Shown here one piece after another: positions 33,083-42,095 of a stretch of 64,000 nt of DNA. Each line of letters opens with the position of its first letter. Positions within the stretch are counted from its first letter, which is position 1. Source of the DNA: JBFGJH01 sp041586155. GTDB taxonomy: Bacteria; Actinomycetota; Acidimicrobiia; Spongiisociales; JAENVV01. The position numbers and the translations under genes were made by a program. The DNA lies in contig JBFHAT010000011.1 in assembly GCA_041586155.1 (NCBI GenBank), positions 1 through 64,000 on the forward strand, given 5' to 3'. Below the pieces are notes generated by a model that was not told the DNA's origin, did no database searches, and worked only from the letters and a program-made list of their open reading frames with translations.

Positions 33083-34261
33083 ATGCCGAATGCCGTCATC
33101 GTCGATGCCGTCCGGACGCCGGTCGGGAAACGGGCAGGTAAGTTGAAGGACATCCACGCAGCGGACCTGGCTGCCAAGCCTCTAGAGGCACTCATCGAGC
33201 GGAACCAGCTCGATGCTGAGCTCGTCGACGACGTGATCATGGGCTGCGTGATGCAGACGGGCGAGCAGACCTACAACATCGGTCGCAACGCAGTACTCGC
33301 TGCAGGCTTCCCCGAGACGGTGGTGGCAACGACGATCGACCGCCAATGTGGATCGTCACAGCAGTCCGCTCACTTCGCAGCCCAAGGTGTCATGGCGGGG
33401 GCCTACGACGTGGTGGTGGCTTCAGGGGTCGAATCGATGACACGGGTACCCATGGGCGTCACGATGCAACAGGGACCCGGCATCCCATTCAGTCCCCGAC
33501 TACTCGAGCGCTACGACGACAACTTGGTCCCACAGGGCATTTCGGCAGGGATGATCGCCGAGAAGTGGAACCTCGGTCGTGACGAGCTCGATGAGCTGTC
33601 TGTCGAGTCTCATCGGCGTGCAGCACGGGCGACGGACGAAGGTAGGTTCGGCAGCCAGATCGTTCCCGTCGAGTCCACGACCGAGAGCGGCGTCCTCCAA
33701 GTCTTGACGGTGGACGAAGGGATCAGGTGGGACACCACACCGGAGAAGCTGTCGGCGTTGAAGCCTGCCTTCGAAGAAGACGGCGTCATCACGGCCGGCA
33801 ACTCGTCACAGATCTCCGACGGGGCCGCTGCCGTGTTGATCATGAGCGAAGCCAAGGCCGAGCAGCTGGGGATGGAGCCGATGGCTCGGTTCGTGTCCTT
33901 CTCGCTGGCAGGAGTCGACCCGGTCATGATGCTCACCGGTCCCATCCCGGCCACGAGCAAGGTGCTCGACCGAAGCGGCCTCGACGTGGACGACATCGAT
34001 TTGTTCGAAGTCAACGAAGCGTTCGCCTCGGTGGTGGCGGCATGGCGTATCGAGCATGGAGGGGACGACCCGATGGGTTTGTGGGAGCGCACCAACGTCA
34101 ACGGTGGTGCGATCGCCCTGGGTCATCCACTCGGCGCGTCGGGGGCGCGGATCCTGACCACCCTGGTTCACGAGCTGGTTCGCTCCGGGAGCCGCTACGG
34201 GTTGCAGACGATGTGCGAGGGCGGAGGAATGGCCAACGCGCTGATCATCGAACGGATCTAG
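33083..34261 (+). CDS. Thiolase (acetyl-CoA C-acetyltransferase family)
   Basis: Thiolases form or cleave 3-ketoacyl-CoA in lipid breakdown or synthesis. The acyl-accepting cysteine lies in DRQCGSSQQ at about residue 89, the NEAFA and GGAIALGHPLGASGAR histidine motifs are present and the second cysteine is in MCEGGGMANA. The 392-residue length from the ATG at 33083, after GAGGAGCTGCC, is typical. The FadA5/steroid-type subfamily looks closest because of SQQS, but substrate is not determinable. Its stop overlaps the next leftward gene by 4 bp. Confidence 0.93.
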   Translation: MPNAVIVDAVRTPVGKRAGKLKDIHAADLAAKPLEALIERNQLDAELVDDVIMGCVMQTGEQTYNIGRNAVLAAGFPETVVATTIDRQCGSSQQSAHFAAQGVMAGAYDVVVASGVESMTRVPMGVTMQQGPGIPFSPRLLERYDDNLVPQGISAGMIAEKWNLGRDELDELSVESHRRAARATDEGRFGSQIVPVESTTESGVLQVLTVDEGIRWDTTPEKLSALKPAFEEDGVITAGNSSQISDGAAAVLIMSEAKAEQLGMEPMARFVSFSLAGVDPVMMLTGPIPATSKVLDRSGLDVDDIDLFEVNEAFASVVAAWRIEHGGDDPMGLWERTNVNGGAIALGHPLGASGARILTTLVHELVRSGSRYGLQTMCEGGGMANALIIERI

Positions 34262-34512
34262 GGCTCGGCCAGCTGATCGGGTCGCCAGACGAGGGTCATC
34301 TCGTCGCGACAGTGTCGGGGTGGAGCTGTCTCGGTGTTGGAACGGACGGTGAGGGTGAGCTCCATGCCGCATGTCGAACACCGATAGTGCTCGATGGTCT
34401 CTGAAACGTCGGCGGGATCGGGCGACTCGGGCTCCGTGGCCAGCATGATGATGATGCGGGTTGCGATCCACCAAATTGCCAATCCAATCGCGATCGCGAT
34501 CAGAATCCGCAC
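34258..34512 (-). CDS. Small membrane protein with cysteine pair
   Basis: An 84-residue protein with one N-terminal membrane helix (about 3-25) and a cytoplasmic tail with CSTCG and a later HC, suggesting a half zinc-ribbon. I do not recognise a family. It follows crgA by 1 bp in the leftward direction and is convergent with the thiolase gene, overlapping its stop. Confidence 0.6.
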   Translation of the reverse strand: MRILIAIAIGLAIWWIATRIIIMLATEPESPDPADVSETIEHYRCSTCGMELTLTVRSNTETAPPRHCRDEMTLVWRPDQLAEP

Positions 34513-34513
34513 G

Positions 34514-34744
34514 TCAGTGCCAGTTCATCGTCATCATGAAACCTCCGGCTAGGACCACGAGGCCGATGACGAGTGTGATGTTGCCAAGCGAGAAGAGGTA
34601 CGCCGACACGATCACGATGCAGCCGACGACCATGAGAGCCACCATGGTGCGCACGTACCAAGCGGGTGACTCGGCGTGGTGGTCCTTCTTCGGTGTCGAA
34701 GTGGTTCCCGCCGTTCTCTTCTTCCTGGTCTTCGAAACAGGCAT
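34514..34744 (-). CDS. crgA: Cell division protein CrgA
   Basis: CrgA is an actinobacterial divisome protein that recruits or stabilises FtsZ-ring and PBP partners. The 76 residues fit: a basic N-terminal tail, the SPAWYVRTMVALMVVG helix, a short loop, and the second helix LVIGLVVLAGGFMMTMNWH. Its place upstream of trpG and the pknB operon is the conserved actinobacterial one. About 64 bp separate its start from the DnaA-box-like sites that precede trpG. Confidence 0.88.
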   Translation of the reverse strand: MPVSKTRKKRTAGTTSTPKKDHHAESPAWYVRTMVALMVVGCIVIVSAYLFSLGNITLVIGLVVLAGGFMMTMNWH

Positions 34745-34808
34745 TGGCAGGAGCCTATCTCAAGCCGCTGACGGTCACAATACGCAGAATGGAATTACAG
34801 GCGTGTGG

Positions 34809-34841
34809 TTATCCACCTTCTGTGGAGAAGTCGGTGGATAG
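34809..34841. promoter_or_regulatory. Cluster of three DnaA-box-like sites between crgA and trpG
   Basis: TTATCCACC at 34809-34817 (one mismatch), TGTGGAGAA at 34821-34829 (reverse, one mismatch) and GGTGGATAG at 34833-34841 (reverse, two mismatches) lie within 33 bp, about 15.6 kb from oriC. Confidence 0.5.
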
Positions 34842-34864
34842 CCCGGCGTACACTTGAACGTCCC

Positions 34865-35428
34865 ATGCGAGTTCTCGTCCTCGACAACTACGACTCGTTC
34901 ACCTTCAATCTCGTGCAGTATCTCGGTGAGCTCGGAGCCGATCCGATCGTCTACCGGGCAGACGCGCTCGAGCCCGACGATGCACCCCACCTGGGAATCG
35001 AGAGGATCGTGATCTCACCCGGGCCGGGGCGCCCGGAATCGGCAGGATTCTCGGTCGAATATGTCGAACGGTTCAAGGAGGAGATGCCCATCCTCGGCGT
35101 GTGCCTCGGCCACCAAGCCATCGTCGTTGCAGAAGGGGGTGAAGTCGATCTCGCTCCGGAGCCCAAACACGGCAAAACGTCGACGATCCGTCACGAAGGG
35201 TCGGGTGTGTTCAAGGGACTGGACAACCCATTCATCGGCACGCGGTATCACTCACTCGCTGCGTGTGAGCTTCCGCCGTCGCTCCGTCCTGTCGCCTGGA
35301 GCCAGGAAGACGATGTGGTCCAGGGCATCCAACATGTCTCGCTCCCGGTCTTCGGTGTCCAGTTCCATCCTGAAAGCATCCTCACCACCGAGGGAAAGGC
35401 ACTACTGGCCAACTTCCTGGAGATCTGA
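34865..35428 (+). CDS. trpG: Anthranilate/4-amino-4-deoxychorismate synthase glutamine amidotransferase subunit
   Basis: This class I glutaminase supplies ammonia for anthranilate (TrpE) or para-aminobenzoate (PabB). The catalytic cysteine is in GVCLGHQ at about residue 79, the oxyanion glycine loop is SPGPGRPE and the His-Glu pair is in FHPES near 168. The 187 residues are full length. No trpE or pabB is in view, so both roles are open (trpG or pabA). Its position before the pknB operon mirrors Rv0013 of M. tuberculosis. Confidence 0.93.
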   Translation: MRVLVLDNYDSFTFNLVQYLGELGADPIVYRADALEPDDAPHLGIERIVISPGPGRPESAGFSVEYVERFKEEMPILGVCLGHQAIVVAEGGEVDLAPEPKHGKTSTIRHEGSGVFKGLDNPFIGTRYHSLAACELPPSLRPVAWSQEDDVVQGIQHVSLPVFGVQFHPESILTTEGKALLANFLEI

Positions 35429-36241
35429 CTAGTCGGCGATCGTGAAGGCGCCGGCGCTCTCTGACACCATTGCGTCCCGCTTCAGAGAAGCGAGCGCTGC
35501 ATCAACTTGCGGTCGACCGAGACCCGTCCTGGCGACGAGGGAGGCAGCGGTGGCCGGGGTTTCGATCAGGGCCCGCACGACGGCGCCCCGAGCCTGTCGC
35601 ACAGAGCCTTCCCACTTCGGCTGTTGTCGCGTCGACATCCGCACGCTTGGATCAGCGCACCATTCGCCGACGGGACAATCAGCGCAGTTCGGCTCTCGTC
35701 GGCAGACGAGCGCGCCCAGGTCCATGACGGCCTGGTTCCAGTGTCGCGCACGAGCATCGGTCATGAGCTCGTCCGTGCATCTGCGAATCTCCGAGTCGCT
35801 CAGCGGACGCCCCTGCCACCGACTCACCACCCGTCGAATGTTCGTGTCCACGGCGATGACATGGGTACCGAACGCAATACTGGCGACGGCAGCCGCCGTG
35901 TACGCACCCACACCAGGGAGCGCCGTCAGCCCATCCACGTCGGTTGGCCAGCCTGAGCCGGCAACCAGCGCGGCAGCGTCTCGCAAGCGGAGCGCCCTCG
36001 AGTTGTAGCCGAGTCCTGACCATTCGCGGAGGGCAATGCGGTCGGTGACGGACCCAAAATCTGCCGGCGTTGGATATTGCTTCATGAAGGTCGGGAACCG
36101 ATCGGCGACCCGGCTCAGCTGGGTCTGCTGAGCCATGGTCTCACCGACCAGGACATGCCACGGATCCTGGGTCGAACGCCACGGCACATCACGACTTCCC
36201 GACCGGTACCACGCGAGCAGCGCCCGGTTGCGGGCCTGCAT
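35429..36241 (-). CDS. mutY: A/G-specific adenine glycosylase (MutY), short form
   Basis: MutY removes adenine mispaired with 8-oxoguanine. The catalytic Glu is in VGETMAQQTQ (about 35), the helix-hairpin-helix is LTALPGVGAYTA, and the catalytic Asp is in AVDTNIRRV (about 130). A [4Fe-4S] cysteine set is present, but the first spacing is five rather than the usual six residues (CRREPNCADCPVGEWC). The C-terminal NUDIX-like 8-oxoG recognition domain is absent and replaced by a short winged-helix-like tail, so a different base specificity is possible. The ATG overlaps the pknB stop as TGATG. Confidence 0.85.
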   Translation of the reverse strand: MQARNRALLAWYRSGSRDVPWRSTQDPWHVLVGETMAQQTQLSRVADRFPTFMKQYPTPADFGSVTDRIALREWSGLGYNSRALRLRDAAALVAGSGWPTDVDGLTALPGVGAYTAAAVASIAFGTHVIAVDTNIRRVVSRWQGRPLSDSEIRRCTDELMTDARARHWNQAVMDLGALVCRREPNCADCPVGEWCADPSVRMSTRQQPKWEGSVRQARGAVVRALIETPATAASLVARTGLGRPQVDAALASLKRDAMVSESAGAFTIAD

Positions 36242-38217
36242 CAGGAGGGAGGTGTGGTCGTCGGTGGCAGAGTGGTCGTTGTTGTGGTCGTGGTCGTCGT
36301 TGTGGTCGTGGTCGTCGTCGACGTCGTCGTCACAACCTCCGCTCCGAGAGTGACGACCACCGTCTCGCCGGGTCGAAGTTCGGTGCCTGCGTCCGGGAAC
36401 TGTTCTGCGACGAGCCCAGCAAGATCCGGCCCGGCGTCGACCGTGCCCACACTCACCTGCAGTACCAGCCCCAGACCCTCGACGAGCGAACGCGCCTCGG
36501 CCTCGCTCCGACCGATCAGCGAGGGCACCACTTGCGGTTCGGGGCCTTGGGAAACGAAGACCGTGATCTCGGTTCCCTGGGGGACCTCTTCTCCGGGTCC
36601 GGGGTCGGTGCGGGTGACAAAGCCTGGGGCGATCTCGTCGTCGAACTCATCGTCGAAGACGACGATCATGTTGGCGGACTCGAGCAGGAACTGGACCTCG
36701 CGCTGGGAGCGGCCGCGGTAATCATCCAAGACCAGGGAACCGGGGCCGGTCGAGACGATCACGTTGATCCCGGTCTCGGGGGCGACCAGTTCTCCCTCAG
36801 CCGGCGTGTGAGCGATGATCAGCCCGACGTCGACCTCGTCCGAGGCTTGCTCGGTCACCGACTCGATCGTGAGGGTGAGTTCACTGAGGCGTTCTTCAGC
36901 GACCTCGACTGTCAAGCCTTCCAGGTTGGGGACACGCACGTCCTGCGGTCCGCTCGACACGTTGACGTCCACGAAACTGTTCTCGGCGACCATCGCCCCC
37001 GGAGGGGGGTTGGTGCTGATCACGAAACCTTCCTCCACCTCGGCGCTGGCGGTGGGAATCACGTTGGCTTGTAGGTTGGCCTGCTCGAGCCGCGACACTG
37101 CGGCAGCCTCGATCAGGCCCTCCACGTTGGGCACCTCGACGTCTTGGGCCGCAGGGGCCTCGTCGGTGCCGAAGCTCTGGAAGAGGATGGCCAAGAGGAC
37201 GATGAGCGACAAGGCCAGGAACCCCACAGTGAGGTAGAACGGCATCTGCTGGCGCCGTTGGGCCGTGATCTGCCGGTACGTCTCGTCCGGTGGCACGGTG
37301 GGGGCGGGCATCTCTTGGAGCACCGTGGTTGGTGCATCGGCCAGGGGGGCGGCAGCGGCAATCGGTGCGTCGCCCCGTAGCGTACGGAGAAGGTCTTCTC
37401 GCAGCTCCAATGCGGACGCGTAGCGCCGTTCGGGGATCTTGTCCATCGCCCGCATCACGATGCGTTCCAGGTCGGGTGGGATGTCGGGATTGTCCGCGCT
37501 GGGAAGCATGGCCGGTTCCTGGACATGCTGATACGCCACCGAGACCGGGCTGTCACCCTTGAAGGGCGGCTGTCCGACCAGCATTTCGTAGAGCACGACC
37601 CCGAGTGAGTAGATGTCGGACCGAGCGTCTGCAGTTTCGCCCCGGGCTTGCTCGGGGCTGAAGTAGGTGGCTGTGCCGATGACTGCGCCCGTGCGGGTGA
37701 GCTCCTCGCTGTCGTTCCACGCCCGAGCGATGCCGAAGTCGGTGACCTTGACCGTGCCGTCGGAGGCCAAGAGCACGTTGGCGGGTTTCGTGTCGCGATG
37801 GATGATGCCCTCGCGATGCGCGACGGCGAGCGCAGCGGCGATCTCGGCTGCGATCTCGGCGGCTCGGCGGGGGAGAAGCGGGCCGGAGGTCTTGATGATG
37901 TCTCGCAGCGATCGACCCTCGACCAGTTCCATCACGATGAAATACGTCGAACCTTCTTCGCCCCAGTCGAAGATGGAGACGATGTTGGGGTGAGACAGGT
38001 TTGCGGCGGACCGTGCTTCACGGCGAAAACGCTCGACGAACGCGTCATCAGCGCTCAGCTGGGGATGTAGCAGCTTCACTGCGACGCGGCGGTGCAACAG
38101 CGTGTCTTGCGCCTCCCACACATCCGCCATTCCACCTCGGGCCAGATGGGTGAGGAGCTCATACCGGCCCGCGAGGATGTGGCCTGCTTCCATCGGTGGG
38201 ATTGTAGGGTGGCTCAC
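36241..38217 (-). CDS. pknB: PASTA-domain Ser/Thr protein kinase PknB
   Basis: PknB senses muropeptides and lipid II and phosphorylates cell-wall regulators. The kinase domain covers about residues 15-275 with VAVKLL, HRDTKPANV (catalytic Asp about 139) and TDFGIA. A membrane helix lies at about 332-352, then four PASTA repeats (starting VPNVEG, VPNLEG, LDDYRG and VPSLIG) and a run of about 20 threonines. GGAGGGACTC upstream marks the GTG at 38217, which overlaps the pbpA stop codon. PknA, normally beside it in mycobacteria, is absent, so this is the only kinase of the cluster. Confidence 0.95.
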   Translation of the reverse strand: MSHPTIPPMEAGHILAGRYELLTHLARGGMADVWEAQDTLLHRRVAVKLLHPQLSADDAFVERFRREARSAANLSHPNIVSIFDWGEEGSTYFIVMELVEGRSLRDIIKTSGPLLPRRAAEIAAEIAAALAVAHREGIIHRDTKPANVLLASDGTVKVTDFGIARAWNDSEELTRTGAVIGTATYFSPEQARGETADARSDIYSLGVVLYEMLVGQPPFKGDSPVSVAYQHVQEPAMLPSADNPDIPPDLERIVMRAMDKIPERRYASALELREDLLRTLRGDAPIAAAAPLADAPTTVLQEMPAPTVPPDETYRQITAQRRQQMPFYLTVGFLALSLIVLLAILFQSFGTDEAPAAQDVEVPNVEGLIEAAAVSRLEQANLQANVIPTASAEVEEGFVISTNPPPGAMVAENSFVDVNVSSGPQDVRVPNLEGLTVEVAEERLSELTLTIESVTEQASDEVDVGLIIAHTPAEGELVAPETGINVIVSTGPGSLVLDDYRGRSQREVQFLLESANMIVVFDDEFDDEIAPGFVTRTDPGPGEEVPQGTEITVFVSQGPEPQVVPSLIGRSEAEARSLVEGLGLVLQVSVGTVDAGPDLAGLVAEQFPDAGTELRPGETVVVTLGAEVVTTTSTTTTTTTTTTTTTTTTLPPTTTPPS

Positions 38218-39668
38218 GAGTCCCTCCATGCAACGAAGACGTCCCGAGCGATGGGCGCAGCCACCGACCCGCCGGTGGCGTCCGGGCCTTGCGCTCCGCC
38301 TTCCTCCACGATCACCGCAATTGCCAAGCGCCGGGCGCCATCGTCGGCGTAGCCGACGAACCATACGTCCGGCGCCTCTGCTGCGGTCTCGGCGGTTCCC
38401 GTCTTACCCGCAACGGTGAGGCCGTCGACGGCGGCGCCGGTTCCGGTTCCACTCGCGACGACCCTCTCCATCATGCCTGCCAACGCGGCGGCGGTGTTCT
38501 CGGAAACGGCCCGCCACAATTCGGCCGGCTCCGTCGTCTCCGTCACCGAGCCGTCTGCGTCGACCACCTGCTGCACGAGGTATGGCTGCATGAGGATTCC
38601 GTCGTTGGCGATGGCGGCGGCGATCGCGACCATCTGCAGCGGAGTCGCCCTCACGTCGCGCTGGCCGATGGCGCTTTGTGCCAATGCGGCTTCGTTCGAT
38701 TCGAAGGCTTCGCTGGACGGGAACACCGAGGACTGCACGTCGTAGATGAAGGGGATCGGCTGCCCGAAGCCGAAGCGGGCTGCCTGCTCTTCGAGGCCGG
38801 CGGCTCCGATACGGACCCCCAGCTCGGCAAACACGGTGTTGCAGGAGCGCTGGAACGCCACCGCCAGTTCGACGTCGCCGCCCCCGCTACACGAGCGGCG
38901 GTCGAAGTTGCGGATCACGGCGGTCGAACCCGGGAGCTCGTATTCGGCGACGTCGGGGAACCTCGTTTCCGGTGTGGCGAGCTCTCCCTCCAGCGCCGCG
39001 GCGGCAGTCACGAGCTTGAAGGTGGAACCAGGTGGGTAGGTCTCGCCCACGACTCGGTCGAGCAGCGGTTTGGCAGGGTCTGCTTCCAACGCATCGCCTG
39101 CCGCTGCCGACGTCTCCAAGAGCAGGCCGGCCGGGTCGAACGAAGGGGCCGAAACGTAGGCGACGATTGCGCCGGTGCGGGCATCCAGCGCCACCACCGC
39201 GCCGTGATGGCTGCCCAAGCCATCGCTCGCCGCCTGCTGAACGTCTGCGTCCAGCGAAAGCACAAGGCTCTGGGGTCGCAGATCGCGCCCAAGCAGCGCC
39301 GACACCAGATCGGAGATCGTCACGTCCTGCTTGGACCGCAAGTCGGCAGCGTACGCTTGCTCCAAGCCCCGGTCGCCGAACAACACCGAAGAGAATCCGA
39401 CGGCATGAGCCGTCAAAGGACCCTCCGGGTAGGCGCGAAGATAGGCCGATTGGTCGGCGGGATTGGGTGTCGACTGGGCGAGAATCCGCCCTCCGGCGTC
39501 GACGATGGTTCCCCGCTCCTTGGAGCTGCGCTCGAGCAACACACGAGGATTACGCGGATCGTCCCGATACTCGGGACCTCGGCCGACCTGAATGTAGGTG
39601 ACATTGGCCAACAACATGGCCAAGCCGATGAACAACGCAAGCGACAGACGACGGATCGGCCGGTTCAT
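38214..39668 (-). CDS. pbpA: Class B penicillin-binding protein (PbpA)
   Basis: A peptidoglycan transpeptidase that works with RodA in septal or lateral wall synthesis. One N-terminal membrane anchor is followed by the transpeptidase domain with GSTFK (active serine about 216), RSCN (about 272) and KTGTAE (about 419). The 484-residue length matches mycobacterial PbpA. It overlaps rodA upstream (ATGA) and pknB downstream, forming one translationally coupled chain. Confidence 0.95.
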   Translation of the reverse strand: MNRPIRRLSLALFIGLAMLLANVTYIQVGRGPEYRDDPRNPRVLLERSSKERGTIVDAGGRILAQSTPNPADQSAYLRAYPEGPLTAHAVGFSSVLFGDRGLEQAYAADLRSKQDVTISDLVSALLGRDLRPQSLVLSLDADVQQAASDGLGSHHGAVVALDARTGAIVAYVSAPSFDPAGLLLETSAAAGDALEADPAKPLLDRVVGETYPPGSTFKLVTAAAALEGELATPETRFPDVAEYELPGSTAVIRNFDRRSCSGGGDVELAVAFQRSCNTVFAELGVRIGAAGLEEQAARFGFGQPIPFIYDVQSSVFPSSEAFESNEAALAQSAIGQRDVRATPLQMVAIAAAIANDGILMQPYLVQQVVDADGSVTETTEPAELWRAVSENTAAALAGMMERVVASGTGTGAAVDGLTVAGKTGTAETAAEAPDVWFVGYADDGARRLAIAVIVEEGGAQGPDATGGSVAAPIARDVFVAWRDS

Positions 39669-40960
39669 GCACGTTCCTCGTGGGAGATTCGTGCAAGCAG
39701 CGCCACGATCAGGAAGTTGGCGACGAGGGACGATCCCCCGTATGACATGAAGGGCAGGGTGATGCCTGTCAAGGGCAGAAGCCGAACCACTCCGCCGATG
39801 ATCAGCACCGCTTGCAGGCCGACCACGAACGTCAGGCCGGTCGCGAACAGCTTTCGAAACAAGTCCCGGCTCCTCAATGCGATCCCGAAGCCCACGGCCA
39901 CCAGCAGTGCATAGAGCGAGATGACGATCACAGACCCAGCCAACCCGAGCTCTTCAGCGACTACGGCGAAGACGAAATCCGTGCTCGCAAACGGAATGAC
40001 ATCGGGTCGACCGAGCCCGAGGCCGGCGCCCGAAAGACTGCCTGATCCCATCGCAAACAAACCCTGCGCAATCTGGTAGCCGGTGGTGTCGTAGAACTCG
40101 AAAGGGGTGAGCCACGCCTGGATCCGAGATTGGACGTGGGCAAAGGTTCCAGCACCGACGATGCCGCCCACCCCGAACATTGCCGCGCCTGCGGCGAGAT
40201 ATGCCGCCCGACCAGTCGCGGCATAGGTGAGCGCCACGAACGTGGCAAACAGCAACAACGAGGCACCGAGGTCCCGCTGATACACGAGCACCGCAAAGCT
40301 GGCCACCCAGGCGATCAGAATCGGAAGTGCTTGGCGCGGCTCGGGGATCGACCATGGGCCGATACGGCGCGTCATCATCGTGAGCGCCGCTTGGCGCTCG
40401 GCGAGGTACGAGGCCAAGAACGCCACCAAGAGAATCTTGACGATCTCGCCGGGCTGGAACTGGATCTGGAGTCCTCCGAGATGGAACGTCACCCACAGCC
40501 GCGAGCCGTTGACGAGCTTGCCTTGGAGCGGGAACCCCCAGTCCAGTGGCAGCAGCGGGAGCAGGAGAAGGAGGAGGGCCGAGACCATGAAGAGATAGCG
40601 GTAGCGCCGGAACACTTCGGTCCCGGTGTTGCGCAATGCAAACAACAACAGCGTGGCCAACCCCGCACCGATGAGAATCCACCATCTCTGCAGGACGGCG
40701 AGCTCCCGATCCAGCCGGTAGACGACGATGAAGCCAAGCGCTGCCAAGAGCGCAACAAGTGGGAGGAGTAATCCGCTCGACTGAGGCGCCCAACGTCGGG
40801 TCGCCACGAAAACCGAGCCGAACGCGAGAACGAAGACGGCAAGAGTGAGCCCCACCTGCGCGTCCAGCGACGAACCCTGAGCCAGGTTCACGAGGGTCAC
40901 ACCCAGCGCTGCCAGCAGGCACGCGCCGGCGACGAGCACGGCTTCAGCGTTGCGGGTCAT
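39665..40960 (-). CDS. rodA: SEDS-family peptidoglycan glycosyltransferase RodA/FtsW
   Basis: SEDS proteins polymerise lipid II into glycan strands together with a class B PBP. The 431 residues have about ten membrane helices and the conserved segments RDLGASLLLFATF and LPFMSYGGSSLVANF near the C-terminus. An aspartate in the first motif matches the catalytic residue of RodA. It is coupled to pstP upstream and pbpA downstream by 4-bp overlaps. Confidence 0.95.
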   Translation of the reverse strand: MTRNAEAVLVAGACLLAALGVTLVNLAQGSSLDAQVGLTLAVFVLAFGSVFVATRRWAPQSSGLLLPLVALLAALGFIVVYRLDRELAVLQRWWILIGAGLATLLLFALRNTGTEVFRRYRYLFMVSALLLLLLPLLPLDWGFPLQGKLVNGSRLWVTFHLGGLQIQFQPGEIVKILLVAFLASYLAERQAALTMMTRRIGPWSIPEPRQALPILIAWVASFAVLVYQRDLGASLLLFATFVALTYAATGRAAYLAAGAAMFGVGGIVGAGTFAHVQSRIQAWLTPFEFYDTTGYQIAQGLFAMGSGSLSGAGLGLGRPDVIPFASTDFVFAVVAEELGLAGSVIVISLYALLVAVGFGIALRSRDLFRKLFATGLTFVVGLQAVLIIGGVVRLLPLTGITLPFMSYGGSSLVANFLIVALLARISHEERA

Positions 40961-41667
40961 GACCCGAAGACGACCACCGCCACGGTGATGTTGTCCACCC
41001 CGCCTGCTCGCACGGCCGCTTCGACCAGATCGGACACCGCCGCCGAAGCATCGCTGTTTTCGAGCATGCCGGCTACCTCATCGTCAGGCACCATGACGGT
41101 CAAGCCGTCGGAACAGAGCAACAAACGATCGCCGGGTTGAAATCGTTCCTCGAACTGATCGACCGCAACGCCGGGCACGATGCCGACTGCCCGCGTGATG
41201 ATGCTGCGCTGTGGGTGATTGGCCACGTCGGCTTCGGTGATCTTCCCTGCCGCCAGGTACTCGGCGATGACAGTGTGATCTCGGGTCATCTGTCGGAGCT
41301 CGTCGTTTCGCCTCAAGTAGGCGCGACTGTCCCCGACGTGTCCGATCGTGGCCGATCCGTCCTCGGCGATGTCGGCGATGGTCATGGTGGTGCCCATCCC
41401 TCGCAGACTCGGGTCGGCGCGCACGGCCTCGAGAATGGCTGCGTTGGCGGCGGTGATTCGGTCGGCGGGTGAACCGGGCGTGTCGATGGCCGTCTGGATC
41501 GCAACGCGACTGGCTACTTCACCCGCGACATGCCCGCCCATGCCGTCCGCCACGGCGACCAGCAGACTCGAGTCGGCCGTGGCGCTCCCCGGTTCCGGGT
41601 GCACGGCATCCTGGTTACTGGACCGTACGCGCCCGGTGTGGGTGGCGGTAGCCCAATGCAACTTCAT
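40957..41667 (-). CDS. pstP: PP2C-family Ser/Thr phosphatase PstP
   Basis: PstP removes phosphates placed by PknB. PP2C metal motifs are seen as SNQDA, VADGMGGHVAGEVAS, GDSRAYL, and LCSDGLT, with the final Asp in GGVDNITVAVV. The protein is only the catalytic domain (236 residues) with no membrane segment, unlike mycobacterial PstP, which has a helix and an outer part. Thus it should act as a soluble phosphatase. Confidence 0.94.
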   Translation of the reverse strand: MKLHWATATHTGRVRSSNQDAVHPEPGSATADSSLLVAVADGMGGHVAGEVASRVAIQTAIDTPGSPADRITAANAAILEAVRADPSLRGMGTTMTIADIAEDGSATIGHVGDSRAYLRRNDELRQMTRDHTVIAEYLAAGKITEADVANHPQRSIITRAVGIVPGVAVDQFEERFQPGDRLLLCSDGLTVMVPDDEVAGMLENSDASAAVSDLVEAAVRAGGVDNITVAVVVFGS

Positions 41668-41680
41668 GGAGCTGTCAACG

Positions 41681-42094
41681 TCATCTGACTTCCATCACGG
41701 TCTTGCCGACTTGCACGGCGTCGCCTTTGTTTAGCACGACGCTCGATGTCACCCGACGTCCGTTGACATACGTCCCGTTGGTGCTTCCCAGGTCGTGGAG
41801 CACGATCCGATCGCCGTCAGGCGTGAAACGCATGTGAAACTCCGACGCGTAGGGGTCGTCGATGAGCACATCCGCCTGGGCGGAGCGACCGGCGACAACC
41901 GCCCCGTCAACGCGGAAATCCACGCCTGATTGGCGTTCGGATCGGACGAACACGATCTCTGAACCCGGTCGAGGGCGTCCCCGGTTCTCGAAGCCGCCGA
42001 GATGAGCGGCGATCGCTTTGGCGACCTGCCACACGAATACGAACAAGAAGGCTACGAAGACCAGCTTCAGGATGGACAGGACGACAACCGTCAT
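41681..42094 (-). CDS. fhaB: FHA-domain membrane-anchored protein FhaB
   Basis: A 137-residue protein with one N-terminal membrane helix (about 3-22) and a C-terminal FHA domain (about 60-135) with GRS, EFHMRF and GSTNGTYVNG, which binds phosphothreonine, likely on PknB or other PknB substrates. The ATG at 42094 lies 1 bp after the fhaA stop. FhaB/FipA orthologues are division-linked in mycobacteria. Confidence 0.93.
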   Translation of the reverse strand: MTVVVLSILKLVFVAFLFVFVWQVAKAIAAHLGGFENRGRPRPGSEIVFVRSERQSGVDFRVDGAVVAGRSAQADVLIDDPYASEFHMRFTPDGDRIVLHDLGSTNGTYVNGRRVTSSVVLNKGDAVQVGKTVMEVR

Positions 42095-42095
42095 G

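Noticed and set aside
36241..36340. Poly-threonine tail of PknB as a frameshift artefact
   Set aside because: The frame stays open through a normal stop that overlaps mutY in TGATG, as expected for a coupled pair.
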